From the NCBI RefSeq assembly GCF_023540835.1, contig NZ_JALKCU010000002.1, positions 186,001 through 250,000 on the forward strand: a stretch of 64,000 nt of DNA, read 5' to 3'. This DNA is from Marivivens geojensis (GTDB taxonomy: Bacteria > Pseudomonadota > Alphaproteobacteria > Rhodobacterales > Rhodobacteraceae). The position numbers were made by a program, and so were the translations under genes. Below the pieces are notes generated by a model. The model was not told where the DNA came from. It made no database searches and saw only the letters and a list, made by a program, of their open reading frames with translations. Positions 27,701-39,700 of the stretch are shown one piece after another (the first letter of the stretch is position 1; every line of letters begins with the position of its first letter).

Positions 27701-30700
27701 TCAAGACCGCTGGCAAGTCCGGTAAGCAGGCTGTTTATCTGGGCCGCATCCAGATCGAAACTCTTGTTGTCCGTGGTGACAGCGGCCAGCTCCGTTTCCG
27801 GCGCTGGATCGTAAGTGTTGTCCACGAGGACCAGTTTCCACGCCCCGGTGGGGTCGGCATTTTCCACCGTCAGCGTCAGCTGCAACCAATCGGAACTGCC
27901 GTTCACTGCCGCAGTCGTGTCGAGGACGTAATAGCCAGCATCGGCGCGTCCGGGCTGGAGCTGCGCCGCGGTGCCATCGAGCAGAAGGCCGGTCGTCGTC
28001 CCCGCCGCGATGGCCGTATCCTCAAGCTTGCCGGACTCGATCCGGGTCAGGATATTCGAGGAGACCAGCGAATTGACCACGCCGGTGGTAGTATCGGCCG
28101 TGATCTCCAGCACGCGCAGCCCATCCCCCGTCAGGGACGCCGTATCGCCCGTGGCAAAGACTTGCGGCGCGGCGGGTTTGACAGCAGTGACCTCCAGATC
28201 ACCCGCGAAGAGCGGCAGGCGGACATAGCCGCGATCCGAGCCGAAGCTCAGCGTCGAAGGCGCAGCCACGGTCGAGAGGCCATCAACGGCCCGCAGAACA
28301 GCCGAGTTGTTGGCCGCATCGACGGAGAGGACGACAAAATCGTTCGTGCCATCGCTCAGGCGCAGCGTCTCGTCCTCGGAGATGACCTGCGTGGTCCAGT
28401 TCCCAAGGGGCGCGCCGCTATCGGCAAAGATGACCTTCTGCGCCGCAACCCCGCCGACCGAGGTCGGTTCGGTCCGCGCCACATCCAGCGCGATGGGCCG
28501 CAGCACGCCGGTGGGCGCGTCGGTCGGGGCGCTATCTGTCTCAAAGTCAACTTGCGCCACAAGGTCGCCGCCCAGACCGTCGCCATCAATCGCGACAAGG
28601 CGATAGGCGCGCCCATCTGCATCCACGAAGACCTTGTTCAGATCCGCAGCGGTAAAGGCCGTCGCATCCGCGGCAAGACGGAGATCGAAGGTTCCGGAAT
28701 CAGGCGTAGCGCTTTCGATATCCCGAACAACCGGCGCGGCGGTGGCCGAGACACCGACCGAGATCCCCGCCTGATCGGCCATGATCTGAGGCTCAGATCG
28801 CAAGCCGCCCAGCAGGTCCGAGGTTGCCGCGACCTTTAGGGGTTGGGTCGTATCGACCGTCGCCGTGCCGTCGAGCGCGACAAGGTCGATGGTGTTCGCG
28901 ACGGGATCGAAACCCCGGATCTCGAACCAGTTGGTATCGTTCTTGATCAGGCGCACCGTCTCGAGCCACGGGCCGACCGGCGCGCCGGTGACCGTCACGC
29001 GCTGAACACTGCCCTTGTAGCCAAGATCGACATCCGCAGAACTGGACACACCGAAGGTCGGCAGGTGAAGCTGACTGCCCGCAACAGGGGCTGCCACATG
29101 CCCCACGGGGGTGATCCAGGCAGACCCGCTTTCATAGCGATCCACACGGAACCAGCGCCCTTGATCGTCAAGCAGATGACCGCCCACCGGGCTGGTCAGC
29201 GGGTCACCCGCAAAGGTGATGCGGTAACGCGTGCTCAGATCGGGCTGCTGGGCCGAGTTGGTCACGCCCGTGACGGCGATGCTGCCCGCGGCAGACCCGG
29301 CCAATTGCCCGAGCGCGCCCATGGTGGCATTGGTGCCGTCTTTAAAGGTGACGACCCGGTCGAAACTGATGGCGCTGCCTTCATCCGCGTCACCGAAGCC
29401 ACCCGCCACGGTGCTGGCCGTCAGGACCGCGTGTTCGGGATTGGCGGCATCTCGCGCCATGTCGACCGCGGTGACATCGCCCGTCCAGATGCGGGTGCTG
29501 CCCTCATAGGCGGTGATGCGATCATCCGGGCCAAGGATGCGCGTGATGTCCAGACCGGTCGGCCCGACCGAGGTTTCGATCAGTTGAAGCTGGCTCTGCG
29601 GTGCCCCGACCGAGACGATCTCGAACCAGTTGCCGGAGTCGTCGACCGCGCCGGTTGCGGAGTTCACCTTGGCGATCTTGCGATCCGCGTCAAAGACATT
29701 GACCAGCGTGTAGTCCGTCAGGTCATCCGTCGTCCTCAGATCCAGCGTCGTGCCAGAGGGCGCGAACAGGGTCAGAACGCCGGTTGTGTGATCCCAGCCG
29801 GTCACGATGCCGAATTGCGCCGCGGCGGCTTCGAACGCGCCATCGGACGCGCCGGTTGTCACGATATCGCCGGGCCGGAAGGTCGTCTCGCTCAGGTTTA
29901 GGGTCGCGCTGCGCTTCAGCGTGACGGTCTGGGTCTGCGCCCCGGCATCCGAGGAGAGCCACATCGTGCCGCCGTTCAGCATGATGCTTGGGTCGAAGCT
30001 GTTCGTGCCGCCCTGGAATGCGGCCAGCAGGTCTTTCGCACTCTGGCTCAGACCCAGGGCCACATCCCTGCCTTGGGCCAGACGCAGCCCGGCCCCGACC
30101 GACAGGCCGGAACTGTCAAGCAGGCGCAATTCCACCGGCGTCGAGCCGCTGCCCACCAGTTGCAGATCGAGGTTCAGCTCTGCCGCGCCATCGACGCGCA
30201 GGCCCATGTCGAACCCGTCAAGCGCACTGCCCGAGATCGGTCCGAGATCGCCGAAATCGCCAAGCGACAGGGTGACGGGCTTCTCCGCGCGGACAATCCG
30301 GGCGAAGTTGACATTCACATCCACGAACCAACGTCCGGGAATGGCCGGGCTTTCGCGATAGGAGAGCGTCAGGAACCCCGCTGGAAGATCGGCCGAAGCG
30401 GCCACGCCATCGAGCCAGACTTGCAGGGTCGGACCGTCCGTGGAGGGCAGCGCCTCCAGCACCTTCTTGAGGACCGACGACAGCCCCGTGAGTTGATCGA
30501 GCGACTCGCCCACGAAGGGGATCTCGGCATTCAGGACCGAAGCCCCGGCACCCTGCCCCTCGATCAGCGCCTCGATCCCGCTGCGCAGGTAGCTGACCAA
30601 CTGGGCCGGGGTCAGCGTGTTGAGCCGGGACAGTGCATCCGAAACGGCGGTGGCGCGCCCGGAAAAGTCGAAACCAGCACCATCCGCGAATATGCCCGAC

Positions 30701-33700
30701 AGCTTGGCCCCCGACGCGCCCTTGAGCAGTGCGAACAGATCGTCGATGCCATTCGCGCCTTCCAGTGCAAGCTGCGCGAAACCCGGCAGTTCCACGGTGC
30801 TGGAGAGGCGGCCAAGATCAAGCCCGACAAGATCGGCGCGTGCGGTCATATCCACGCTCAGCGCAGCGTCCAGTGTGGGCCTGATGGCAGAGGCGTCAAA
30901 GACCGGCGCCGTTCCTTTGACAACGGTCATCCCGTTCAGAAGCGTCTGCACGGCGGCAGGATCCCCGGCGCCCAGCAGCGCCTGAATATCCGTGTCGGAG
31001 GAATCCAGCACAAGCGTCAGGACGTCCCCATCCGCCGCAGTTTCCACATCGATCACGCGAGCACTGACTTGGCCCGCGCCAAAGGTCAGGCTGGCCTGTT
31101 CCAGATCGGCGGCCTTGGCCACCTCGGTGAAATCGCCATCGGCGGTGGCAAGCTTGACCTTGTAGACGAAACCGACCTCATCATAGCTCCGCACCTCGGG
31201 CGCGTCGACAAGGCTGGCAAGCGGCGCCAGCGCATGCAAGACGACAGTGCCGCCCCAGGAATGTGTCAACAGATCGGCGGGCAGCACGACGCTGATCGAT
31301 GTGCTCTCCAAGTCATCGGGCAGCACCAACATCAGCGGCAGGCGCAGACGACCGCCCGCACCGTCGGAGATGTCCAGCAGCACATGCGACATGCCGTCGA
31401 ACCAGGCCGCCTTGGGCTGGTTGCCGGCCACTGTATCAAAGGTCAGCGTGGCCAGATTGCCGCTGCGGGTGATCTCCGCCTCATCCACATCATAGGCGGC
31501 TCCGCTGACAACGCGTTGCAGCGTGTCGCCTTCCGCAAGCGACGATGTACCCGCCGCGGGCACGCCGGTTTCCTGCACGAGGAACTGCGTCGCGCCGGAT
31601 ACCACGATGCCGATCTGCGTGCGGCCCAGCGCCTGGTAATCCGCGTCCGTCGCATCGGGGTTGTTGGAAATCTCATCGGCGCGGCTGGTGTTGACCAGTT
31701 GCGCCGACCCGCCCGGCACCGCGACGCTGTCGAGCGTCAGGCGCGCAAGATGGGTATCCGTAGCTGGGGCCGTGACCCGCGTGACCGAGGCAACCTCACC
31801 CGCCGCCTCGCTATAGCCCGGATCGCCGATCACGAAGAAGCGCGGGCCCTCGGCCTCTGCCCCGTCTTCCGTCAGCGTGAAGCTCAAGGAGGCGTCGCCA
31901 TCCCCGGCCTTGTTCGTCAGGCCGATGAACCCGTCCTCGATCCCGCCTGAAACGGTGATCTCGTTGGGCGTGTCCTTGTTCACGGTGAAGCCAAGCGTGG
32001 CATCCACATCCGTGGCCGCGATCCCGAAGGACAGGCCCAGTTCGGAGGAGCCGTCGATATAGAGGAACGGTGCGAGGAGGTCCGTATCCCCCTCAAGCGG
32101 ACCCAGATTGTCGAGCGAGGCATCCTCGCGCAGGGCGCCGCCAAAGACGAGCTTGCCGCTGGCCCCGACCGACGCGCTGACCTGTGCGAACACCTCGGAG
32201 GTCAGGTCGGATACGCCCCCAAGCCCAAGCGCCTGAAGCAGATCAAGCGACAGCGCGCGCTCGCTGGCCACTGCATTGTCGAAGGTGAGCGAAATCTCAA
32301 GCGCCCGGTGCGGCACGCCGCTGGTCCAGACATTGCCCGGCAAGGTCGAGAAGCTGATCCCGAAGACCGGCGGCGTGTCCCAGCCAACGATACCGGCCAG
32401 CGCGTCGTTGACCGCCGCTTCGAGCAGAAGCAGCGTTTCCTGCATTGCCTTCGACGGATCGTCGAGCGCGGTCAGCGCAACATGCACACCCTTAAAGACC
32501 TCGTGCAGCGGCAGCAGTTCGTTCAGGCTTTGCCCGACAAAGGGCAGTTCCGCCGTGATGTCAGAGTTGGCAGGTGCGGTGCCGGTGTAGGCAACCCCAA
32601 ACACCCATTCATAGGCCTGCTCGACCATCGCGATGATGTCGTCGATGCTGAATGTCGCGAAATCGTCGAGCTGCGGCATGAGCAGGCTGCGCAGGCTGAC
32701 GTCCTCGGGGAATTGCGGAAACTCCATCGCGATCTTGGGCAGCGTGACCCCATTGGCGACGTCGCCTGCCGCAAGGCTCAGGCTGCCGGCAAGGCGGGTT
32801 TGGGCGAATTCCGGGATTGCCTGAAGGGCTTCGCCAAAGGCCCGCGACAGCGCGAGGCCCATGCCGAAGCCACCCTGCACGGTCGGGGTCAGGGTGCCGG
32901 TGGCGGTATCCACCGTGAAATCAAGCTGCGCGCCCTTGGTGCGCAGCTGATCGGCCAGCGCCTTGCTGGCATCGGTGCGCGTATCCTCGGCCAGGCCGAA
33001 GACGAAGCTGGAGTTCTCGCCGACAAGGCCAAAGCGGCCGAGGCTGCCCGCATCGACCGCAGAGGAGATATCGGTCGGGCCCAGATCGGCCAAGGCACGC
33101 ACGGACAAGGGCGTAACGGTGGCGGCACTGACCGGATCATAACCGCCGTCGCTCAAGTCCTGTTCGACAAAGCGCAGGCTACCATCGGCCAGGAATTCCA
33201 CCGCGGCCTTCAGATCGACCGACAGCGCATAGCGCAGCATGGTGCCGTCCATGGCCGTGATGCTCAGGAGGCTTGGATCGAGACCAAGCTTTGTCGCCAA
33301 GCCGGATGGATCCGTGACGCCAAAGGCACCCAGATCGAAACCAAGGTCGATGTCGCCCTCGATCACGCGGCGCCCCTGCAGGTCCAGAATGACCGAGTTT
33401 GTCAGCGACGTGACGTCATCGGTCTGCGTCCCGGCCATGACCGCGACGCGCAATTCATCGGGGGCAAAGCGGAGCGGATTGTCCGAGGCGGTCAGCGCGC
33501 TGTGGATGAGCGCCGCGGCATAATCGAGGCTTTCGTCCCCCGCATCGCGCAACGCCTGCTGGGCCAGACGCAGCGAGGATTTGAGGCCCGTCATCTCGTC
33601 AATCGATTGGCCGACACCCGGAATGGTCAGGTCGATCAGGCCACTGCCGCTGTCCAGATCCCCGAGCAGCGTTTGCACGAACAGCTCGAACCCGGTCGCG

Positions 33701-36700
33701 AAACTGTCGATCGTGGCCCATTGCTGGGTCAGCGGCGACGCATTGGCAAGCTGGGCGCGCATCGCCTCGATCAGGTCGCCGGTGGCAAAGCCAAGCCGCG
33801 GCGCCGTCAACTGACCGTCCTTCAGCGTGGCCGAAAGCGTGGCGGTGCCAAGATCCAGCGTCTCTGTGGAGAGGCCGGGGAAATCGATGACCGCCCGCAC
33901 ATCCAGCGCTGCATCCGAATGATAGGCAATGGCCGATACAGGTTTCAGGCGCGAGGGTTCGAAGGCGGGAACGATCCCCTCGAAATCGGGCAGGCCATCG
34001 TCCATCTTGAGCCGGATCGCCGCGCGGCCCAAGGTCAGCGGCTGGGGGGTAACGCTGGTGTCGAGCCCGGAGCCGACCGTGATCCGCACCGATGTTGCCC
34101 CAACAAGCGAGGTCTGGAAATCCAGCAGCAATCCATCGTTGTTGGCCCCCGGCATAAGGTCGAGCGAGATATCCGCCCCCGCACGCGTGCCGAACTCATC
34201 CACCATCTCGAGCGGCAGGATACCGACGCTCTGCACGAAGCCTGCAAAGGTCTCGATCGCGCTGCCGTCCCGCACCAACCTGTCGGTGGCGTTGATCGTG
34301 CCGCTGGTAACCTGAACCGCGATGCGACCATCCGCGATCTCGGTGACCACCCCTGCGCCGGTCGGCGTGGCCTTGTCGGTGTCCTGGGCCGCGTAGGCGG
34401 TGAAGGTCTGGCCCACCCATGCATCGTCAATGCCATCGGACGACCCGGACCAATCCAGCACGTAAAGCCGCTTGACGCCGGTAAGCTGAGCGCCGCCCTC
34501 AAGCAGGATCTTGCTGCCCGCGGGCACGCTGCCCGACCGCAGCATCAGACCCAAGCCGTCCTCGCCTGCCCCGGCCACAACGCCGCGCCCGAGAATATCG
34601 CCGTTCGTGTTCTCGACGGCGAATTCCTTGCCGACGTAGCTGCTGGCCGTGGTGGCATCGAACCCGTCGTAGAGCACCTGCATCGAGCGCAGGTCGATAT
34701 CGAAGCGGAAGGCCGCCAGAACCGGATCGGTGGCATTTTCCCAAGTGACCACGAAGGCTGGCTGGTCCTGATCGTCAAGGAATTGCAGCCCGGTAGAGGT
34801 TGCCACTTCGCGCGCATCGTCAAGGAAGACATGCGTGATCTGATAGGCCTCAGCCTCGTCGAAATCGCGATCCCATTCGATATCGTAGACGAATTGGTCG
34901 GCATCACCCGAAAAGGCGACCGCCGTATTGGCACTGTCCTGAAAATCCACCGATCGGATCACACCGATGGCCAACGTATCGCCATTGGCGTCCTGCAAGC
35001 GCAGGCGCGAGGCCTCGCCCATTTCGGCCGCAGTGCCCTTCAGCGTGACATTCTGGTCCTTCGACAGCGTGATCGTCGCCATGCGCGACTGCACCGTCTC
35101 GGTCACGTTCAATTCCACATTCGCCGACGGTGCGATGTCGGGCATCGGAATGCCGAAAAACTCCGTGAATTCCTTCAGGTTCAGCGTGACCGAGGGGTCG
35201 AAGGTCTCGGGCAGGCGCAGTTCGATGACCACGCCCAGGCGGTTGGGTTCCGCGACCGATGCGGTTTGTTGCCCGATCAGCCGAACGGACAGGGGCGATT
35301 TTTCCGGCAAGGCCGCGGCGACGATCGCGTCCAGCTGCGCGATCGAGGAGGCCGGAACATTGGCCAGCACGTCGCGGATCGTGTCGAGTTGCTCATCGAT
35401 GCCGATCAGATCCGCAAGGCTTTGGCCGATGACGGGGATGTCTTGATAAAGGACAGACACACCCGAGGGCGCGGACTCAGCCGACAACAGCGCCTCGAGC
35501 GCGATGTCGACGGTTCCCGCGAGATCGGTTGCCTCGGACCCGAGCTGGACCGAGGTCAAGCCATCCAGACCACGGAACCGAAGGTTCGCGAGAGACGAGG
35601 CCGTATAGTCGATACCGGCCTGCACCGCCGCGCCATCCCCCGCGGTGACCACGGGCGGCAGTTGCGACCGCATGGCCAGTTGGACTTTTTGGACTTTTTC
35701 GTCCAGCGTGTTCAGCGCGGCAACCGCGCCATCGGTGCTGAGCACCGCATCGAGGCTGCTGAAATCGAGCTGCGGCAGACGGTCCGAGGTGAAGGTGCCC
35801 ACCAGCGCCGCATAGTCGATGCCCGCTGTCTTCAACGTGGCCGTCGTCGCGGCCAGCGCGGTTTGCAGATCGCTCTCGGCAAGCGATGCAAGCGCCGCGA
35901 TATCTGCGACCAGTGCCGACACCTCGTCATCCAGCGCCGTCGTGTCGAGCGCAGCAATGCGGGTATCGAACACCGTGAAATCGGGGATCAGCGCGTTCTG
36001 CTGGCCACCTTCATCTGGCAGGACCTGCTTGTAATCCGCAAGCGCCTGTGTCGCGGCCGTCTCGGCTGCTGTCTTGAGCGCGGCAATCTCGGTCAAGGAG
36101 GCATCCAGCGCGGCCAGATCGGTCGCAAGTGCAGAAATCCCGGCAAGCGCGCGGCTTTCCTTCGTGCTGCTGCTCTCCTGCACGGCCTCAAGGCGCAGCT
36201 GCGTGAGGGACAGGGCCTCGGCCACGGAGGCCACGTATTGCGCGCCCGCCTTTTCCAGTGCGGCCTCGGCCAGCGTGATCTGGGTGAAGAGGTCGCGGAT
36301 CACCTCGAGGTCGACATCGGTGCCGGCGATGATCTGGTTCACATAGGTAAGTGTCGCGGACAGGTCGTTTGAGAGCCCATCTGCCTGCGCCTTCGCTGCC
36401 GCCACCGTGCTTTCGAGGCCCGTGAGGAACGCCGCTTGGGCACTGTCGAACGCGGTGTCCAATGTGGTTGCGGTGGCCGCCAGTGTCGCTACCTGCGCGG
36501 CAAGCGGCGTCAGGATGGTGCGCGCCTCGACCAGCGCGGTGCGAACGGCCTGCGCGGTGCCCAAGGGATCAGCCGCCGACAAGGCGATCTGGGCCACGGC
36601 GGTGCGCGCCTGATCCTGCGCGGCGGCTGCACGCACAGCGTAGGTTTCAAGCGTGTCAAACAGGTCTTGCGCTTGCGCCTGCAAATCAAGATCAGCCTGC

Positions 36701-39700
36701 AAGTCCGTCAGACCGGCCACGGCAGCCGTCTTGTCTACCGCCTGGACCAAGTTCAGCGAGGTCAGCATTCCATTGATCTGCGAGAGCTTCGAGGCCGACT
36801 GCGCTTCGAGAGTTGCAAAGGCACCCGACACAGACGCGTCGCCGCCCGATTTCTGCAGGGCCTGAAGCGCGAGGGCCGCAACCGATCCCTGTCCGGTCAG
36901 GGCGGTTTGCGCCGTCGTCAGATTCGCGATCAAGGTGGCGAGGGCGCTGCCCGTGCCCTGCGCGGCGGTCAGGGCTGTTTCCGCCGCGGTCACCGCTGCC
37001 CGCGCCCATGCAAGACGGGCCGCCAGCGCGGGGTTGTCACTTTCCGCCGCGGCCATGAGGGCGGCGTCGCGTGCAGCTTGATCCGCGTCGCTGGTGCTAT
37101 AAACGACGGTCTTGTCAAAGCTCGGCAGCAGAGCCACCCGCTGTTCGATCTCTGTCAGCGCCGCCTCGGCGCGGGCCACGTCATCGGCCAGATCCAGAAC
37201 ATCGTCGATCACGACGGGGGCTTGCGCGAGCAGGTCATCGCTTGCGCTCAGCTGCTTTTGCAGCACCACCATGGCAAGGTCGGTCTGCGCCTCTTCCACG
37301 GTCATCCACTCGCCGCCCGCGGAATTGCCCGCGATGCGGAACTCCCCCTTGGAGCCCGTCACATCGAGCTTGGCATCCTGGATGGTGAAGCCGATCGACG
37401 TTTGACCATCAAGACCGACATTCAGCGTCTGAGACTGCGCGACATTGACCCCATTCCCGTCATCGACACGGAACGACAGGTTGATCGACTTGTCCGCATC
37501 CGTCAGCTCGGAGGCCCGTTTGGCCCCCGTGCCGGCCTTGGCGATGGTGAAGGAAATGCCGCCATCCGCGCCGGTGGCGATGCGTGTGGATCCGTCAGGC
37601 GCAAAGGCGATGCGGATGTTGGGCTCGACGTAAAGCTCTGCCTCGCCACGCAGCATCTCGTCGAGGGTTGCGGCATCCGCCTCGGCGGTGTCGGTGGTTA
37701 TCCCGAGCAGAACCGCCAGTTCCTCCTTGCGCAGGGCCGCGCGGGCCTCGTAGGCGAAGGGGATCGACGGACGGAAATGCATCAGCAACTCGCCCGTGCG
37801 CACATCGTAATCGAAGGTGACCGGGCTGTCCTCGGTCGTGATGTCAGGATGAGATGTGTCGAATTTCTGGGACAGTCGCGCGGCAACCAGGCCGATGGTC
37901 CCCGCATCCATATTCTGGTCGCCAAGCTGATCGATCAGGTCGTCGAAACGCAGCGCCTGCGCGATCGAGGGCGCGGGCGCGCCGGGCGGATTTGCGCCCA
38001 AGGCTTCGATCATCACCTGCGCGATGGTCTTGCCACCTGAGAACGGCACGTCCACCTCGAGCAGATCGCCAAAGATCCCCGTGCCCGGCTCGAACGCCGT
38101 GGACAGCTCCTCCACCGCGGCACGGATATCACCGGCAAAGGTCAGTTGATTGATCGCACCGGGCAGTTCGGACAGCTTCTTGTCATTGAAATTGCCCGAG
38201 ATCCGCGCGCGATCCGTCGTACCATCGGCAAAGATCGCGATCCGTTCCTGTGCATTGCCGGTGGCGGGTTTTCCGGCCGTGCGGATCACATCGCCCGTTC
38301 TCAGCGTGGCCGCGGTCGTCTCGCCCATCTGGTAGATCGTCGCCGGCCCCACGCTGAAGCGGAAGGCCCAGACCGATTTGGCATCGAAGAGCTGTTCATC
38401 CTGGTACTGAACACTGTTGAGAAGGTTCACGATATTGGCCGCCGACAGCGCATCGCCAGAGCGCAGAGTCACGGTATGGGTCGTTGCGTCATAGCTGACG
38501 GATGCTTCAGCCAGATCGTCATTCGGCTGCAGGATGACGGTCAGCGATTTGTCACTGCTTTTGCCAGCGTCCTTGGCTGCGATTTCGATGGTATTGCCAC
38601 CCGCGCGCAGGAAACCACTGCTGCCCCCTGCCAATATGACATCGGCAAACGTCTTGTCTGCGATTTCGGCCTCGGTGGTGAAAATGCCCTGCGCCGAAAA
38701 CAGATCATGCGCGGCCCACCGGGCAGCATCGCTGTAATCCTCGGTGGTCAGATCGACCCCGGTCCGATCCGTGTCACCTATATATTCATAAAGGCCGGTG
38801 CCCACCTGCACCAGATCGCCAACCTTCAGATCGACGCTGGTTTGCGTATCATCATGATCGGCCAGATCGACCACCGTCAGATCACCGCTGCCGATGTATT
38901 CGTAAAGCTGACCGCCCTGCGCGGCACCCGGCAAAAGGTCGATCTTGATCTCGGGCGCTGCCCCGGCACTGACGACGTCGAGGCCAAAGACGAACTCGGC
39001 AATGCCCTCGATATCCGGCGTGATGCCGCCCGAAAAATCCTTCGCCCCGTCGGAGGGGCGGAACACGAAGCTGGGCGCAAATTTCAGCGTTGCCCGGTTC
39101 GAGACGTCGTTGAAGGTCTTGTCGCCGACGACAATCTGCTGGGCATTGCGGAAGATGACCTCGGGGAGCGGCTCGCTGGCGATGGTCGAAGTCAGCCGGA
39201 CATTGCCTATGACTTCGGACAATTCGATGAAGGGCTCGAACTGCCCGCCATCGCGCTTCAGGCCGAAGTCGATGTTCAGGTCGAGGTCCGCGTAAAGCCC
39301 GAATTCGAACCCGTCGATATCCATCCGGTCGGGGTTTTCATGCAGGCGCGTGATCCCCATGGCGTTGAGATCGAACAGCGTCGAAATGAAATCCTCACCC
39401 ACGGTTTTCGAGTAGGTGACAAGATCCTGGATCTTGATGCGGTAGCGCACCTCTTCCAGCAGGCGACCGTCGACCGAGAGCGTGTCGTTCATCTCCTGCA
39501 GGGTCGAGGCCGAGGTGGAGTCGCCGGTCGTGACCGTGAGCAGATCGATCTGCTGATGCTCGCCGAGCCCGGTGATTTCCGACAGTTTTTGGGCCAGTGC
39601 CTCGACATAGGCGCGCAGATCGCTGTGGATATCCGCGCCGGTGAAATGCTTGGGCAGGGCTGTTGGGTCGTAGTCGTTGAGCGCACCTAGATGCTGCGTG

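Noticed and set aside
32308-36372. Long rightward open frame of 1,354 codons, and others such as 16966-20604 and 11548-14616
   Set aside because: They are rich in Arg, Gln and His from reverse reading of GC-rich codons, have no motifs, and lie wholly within the giant frame.
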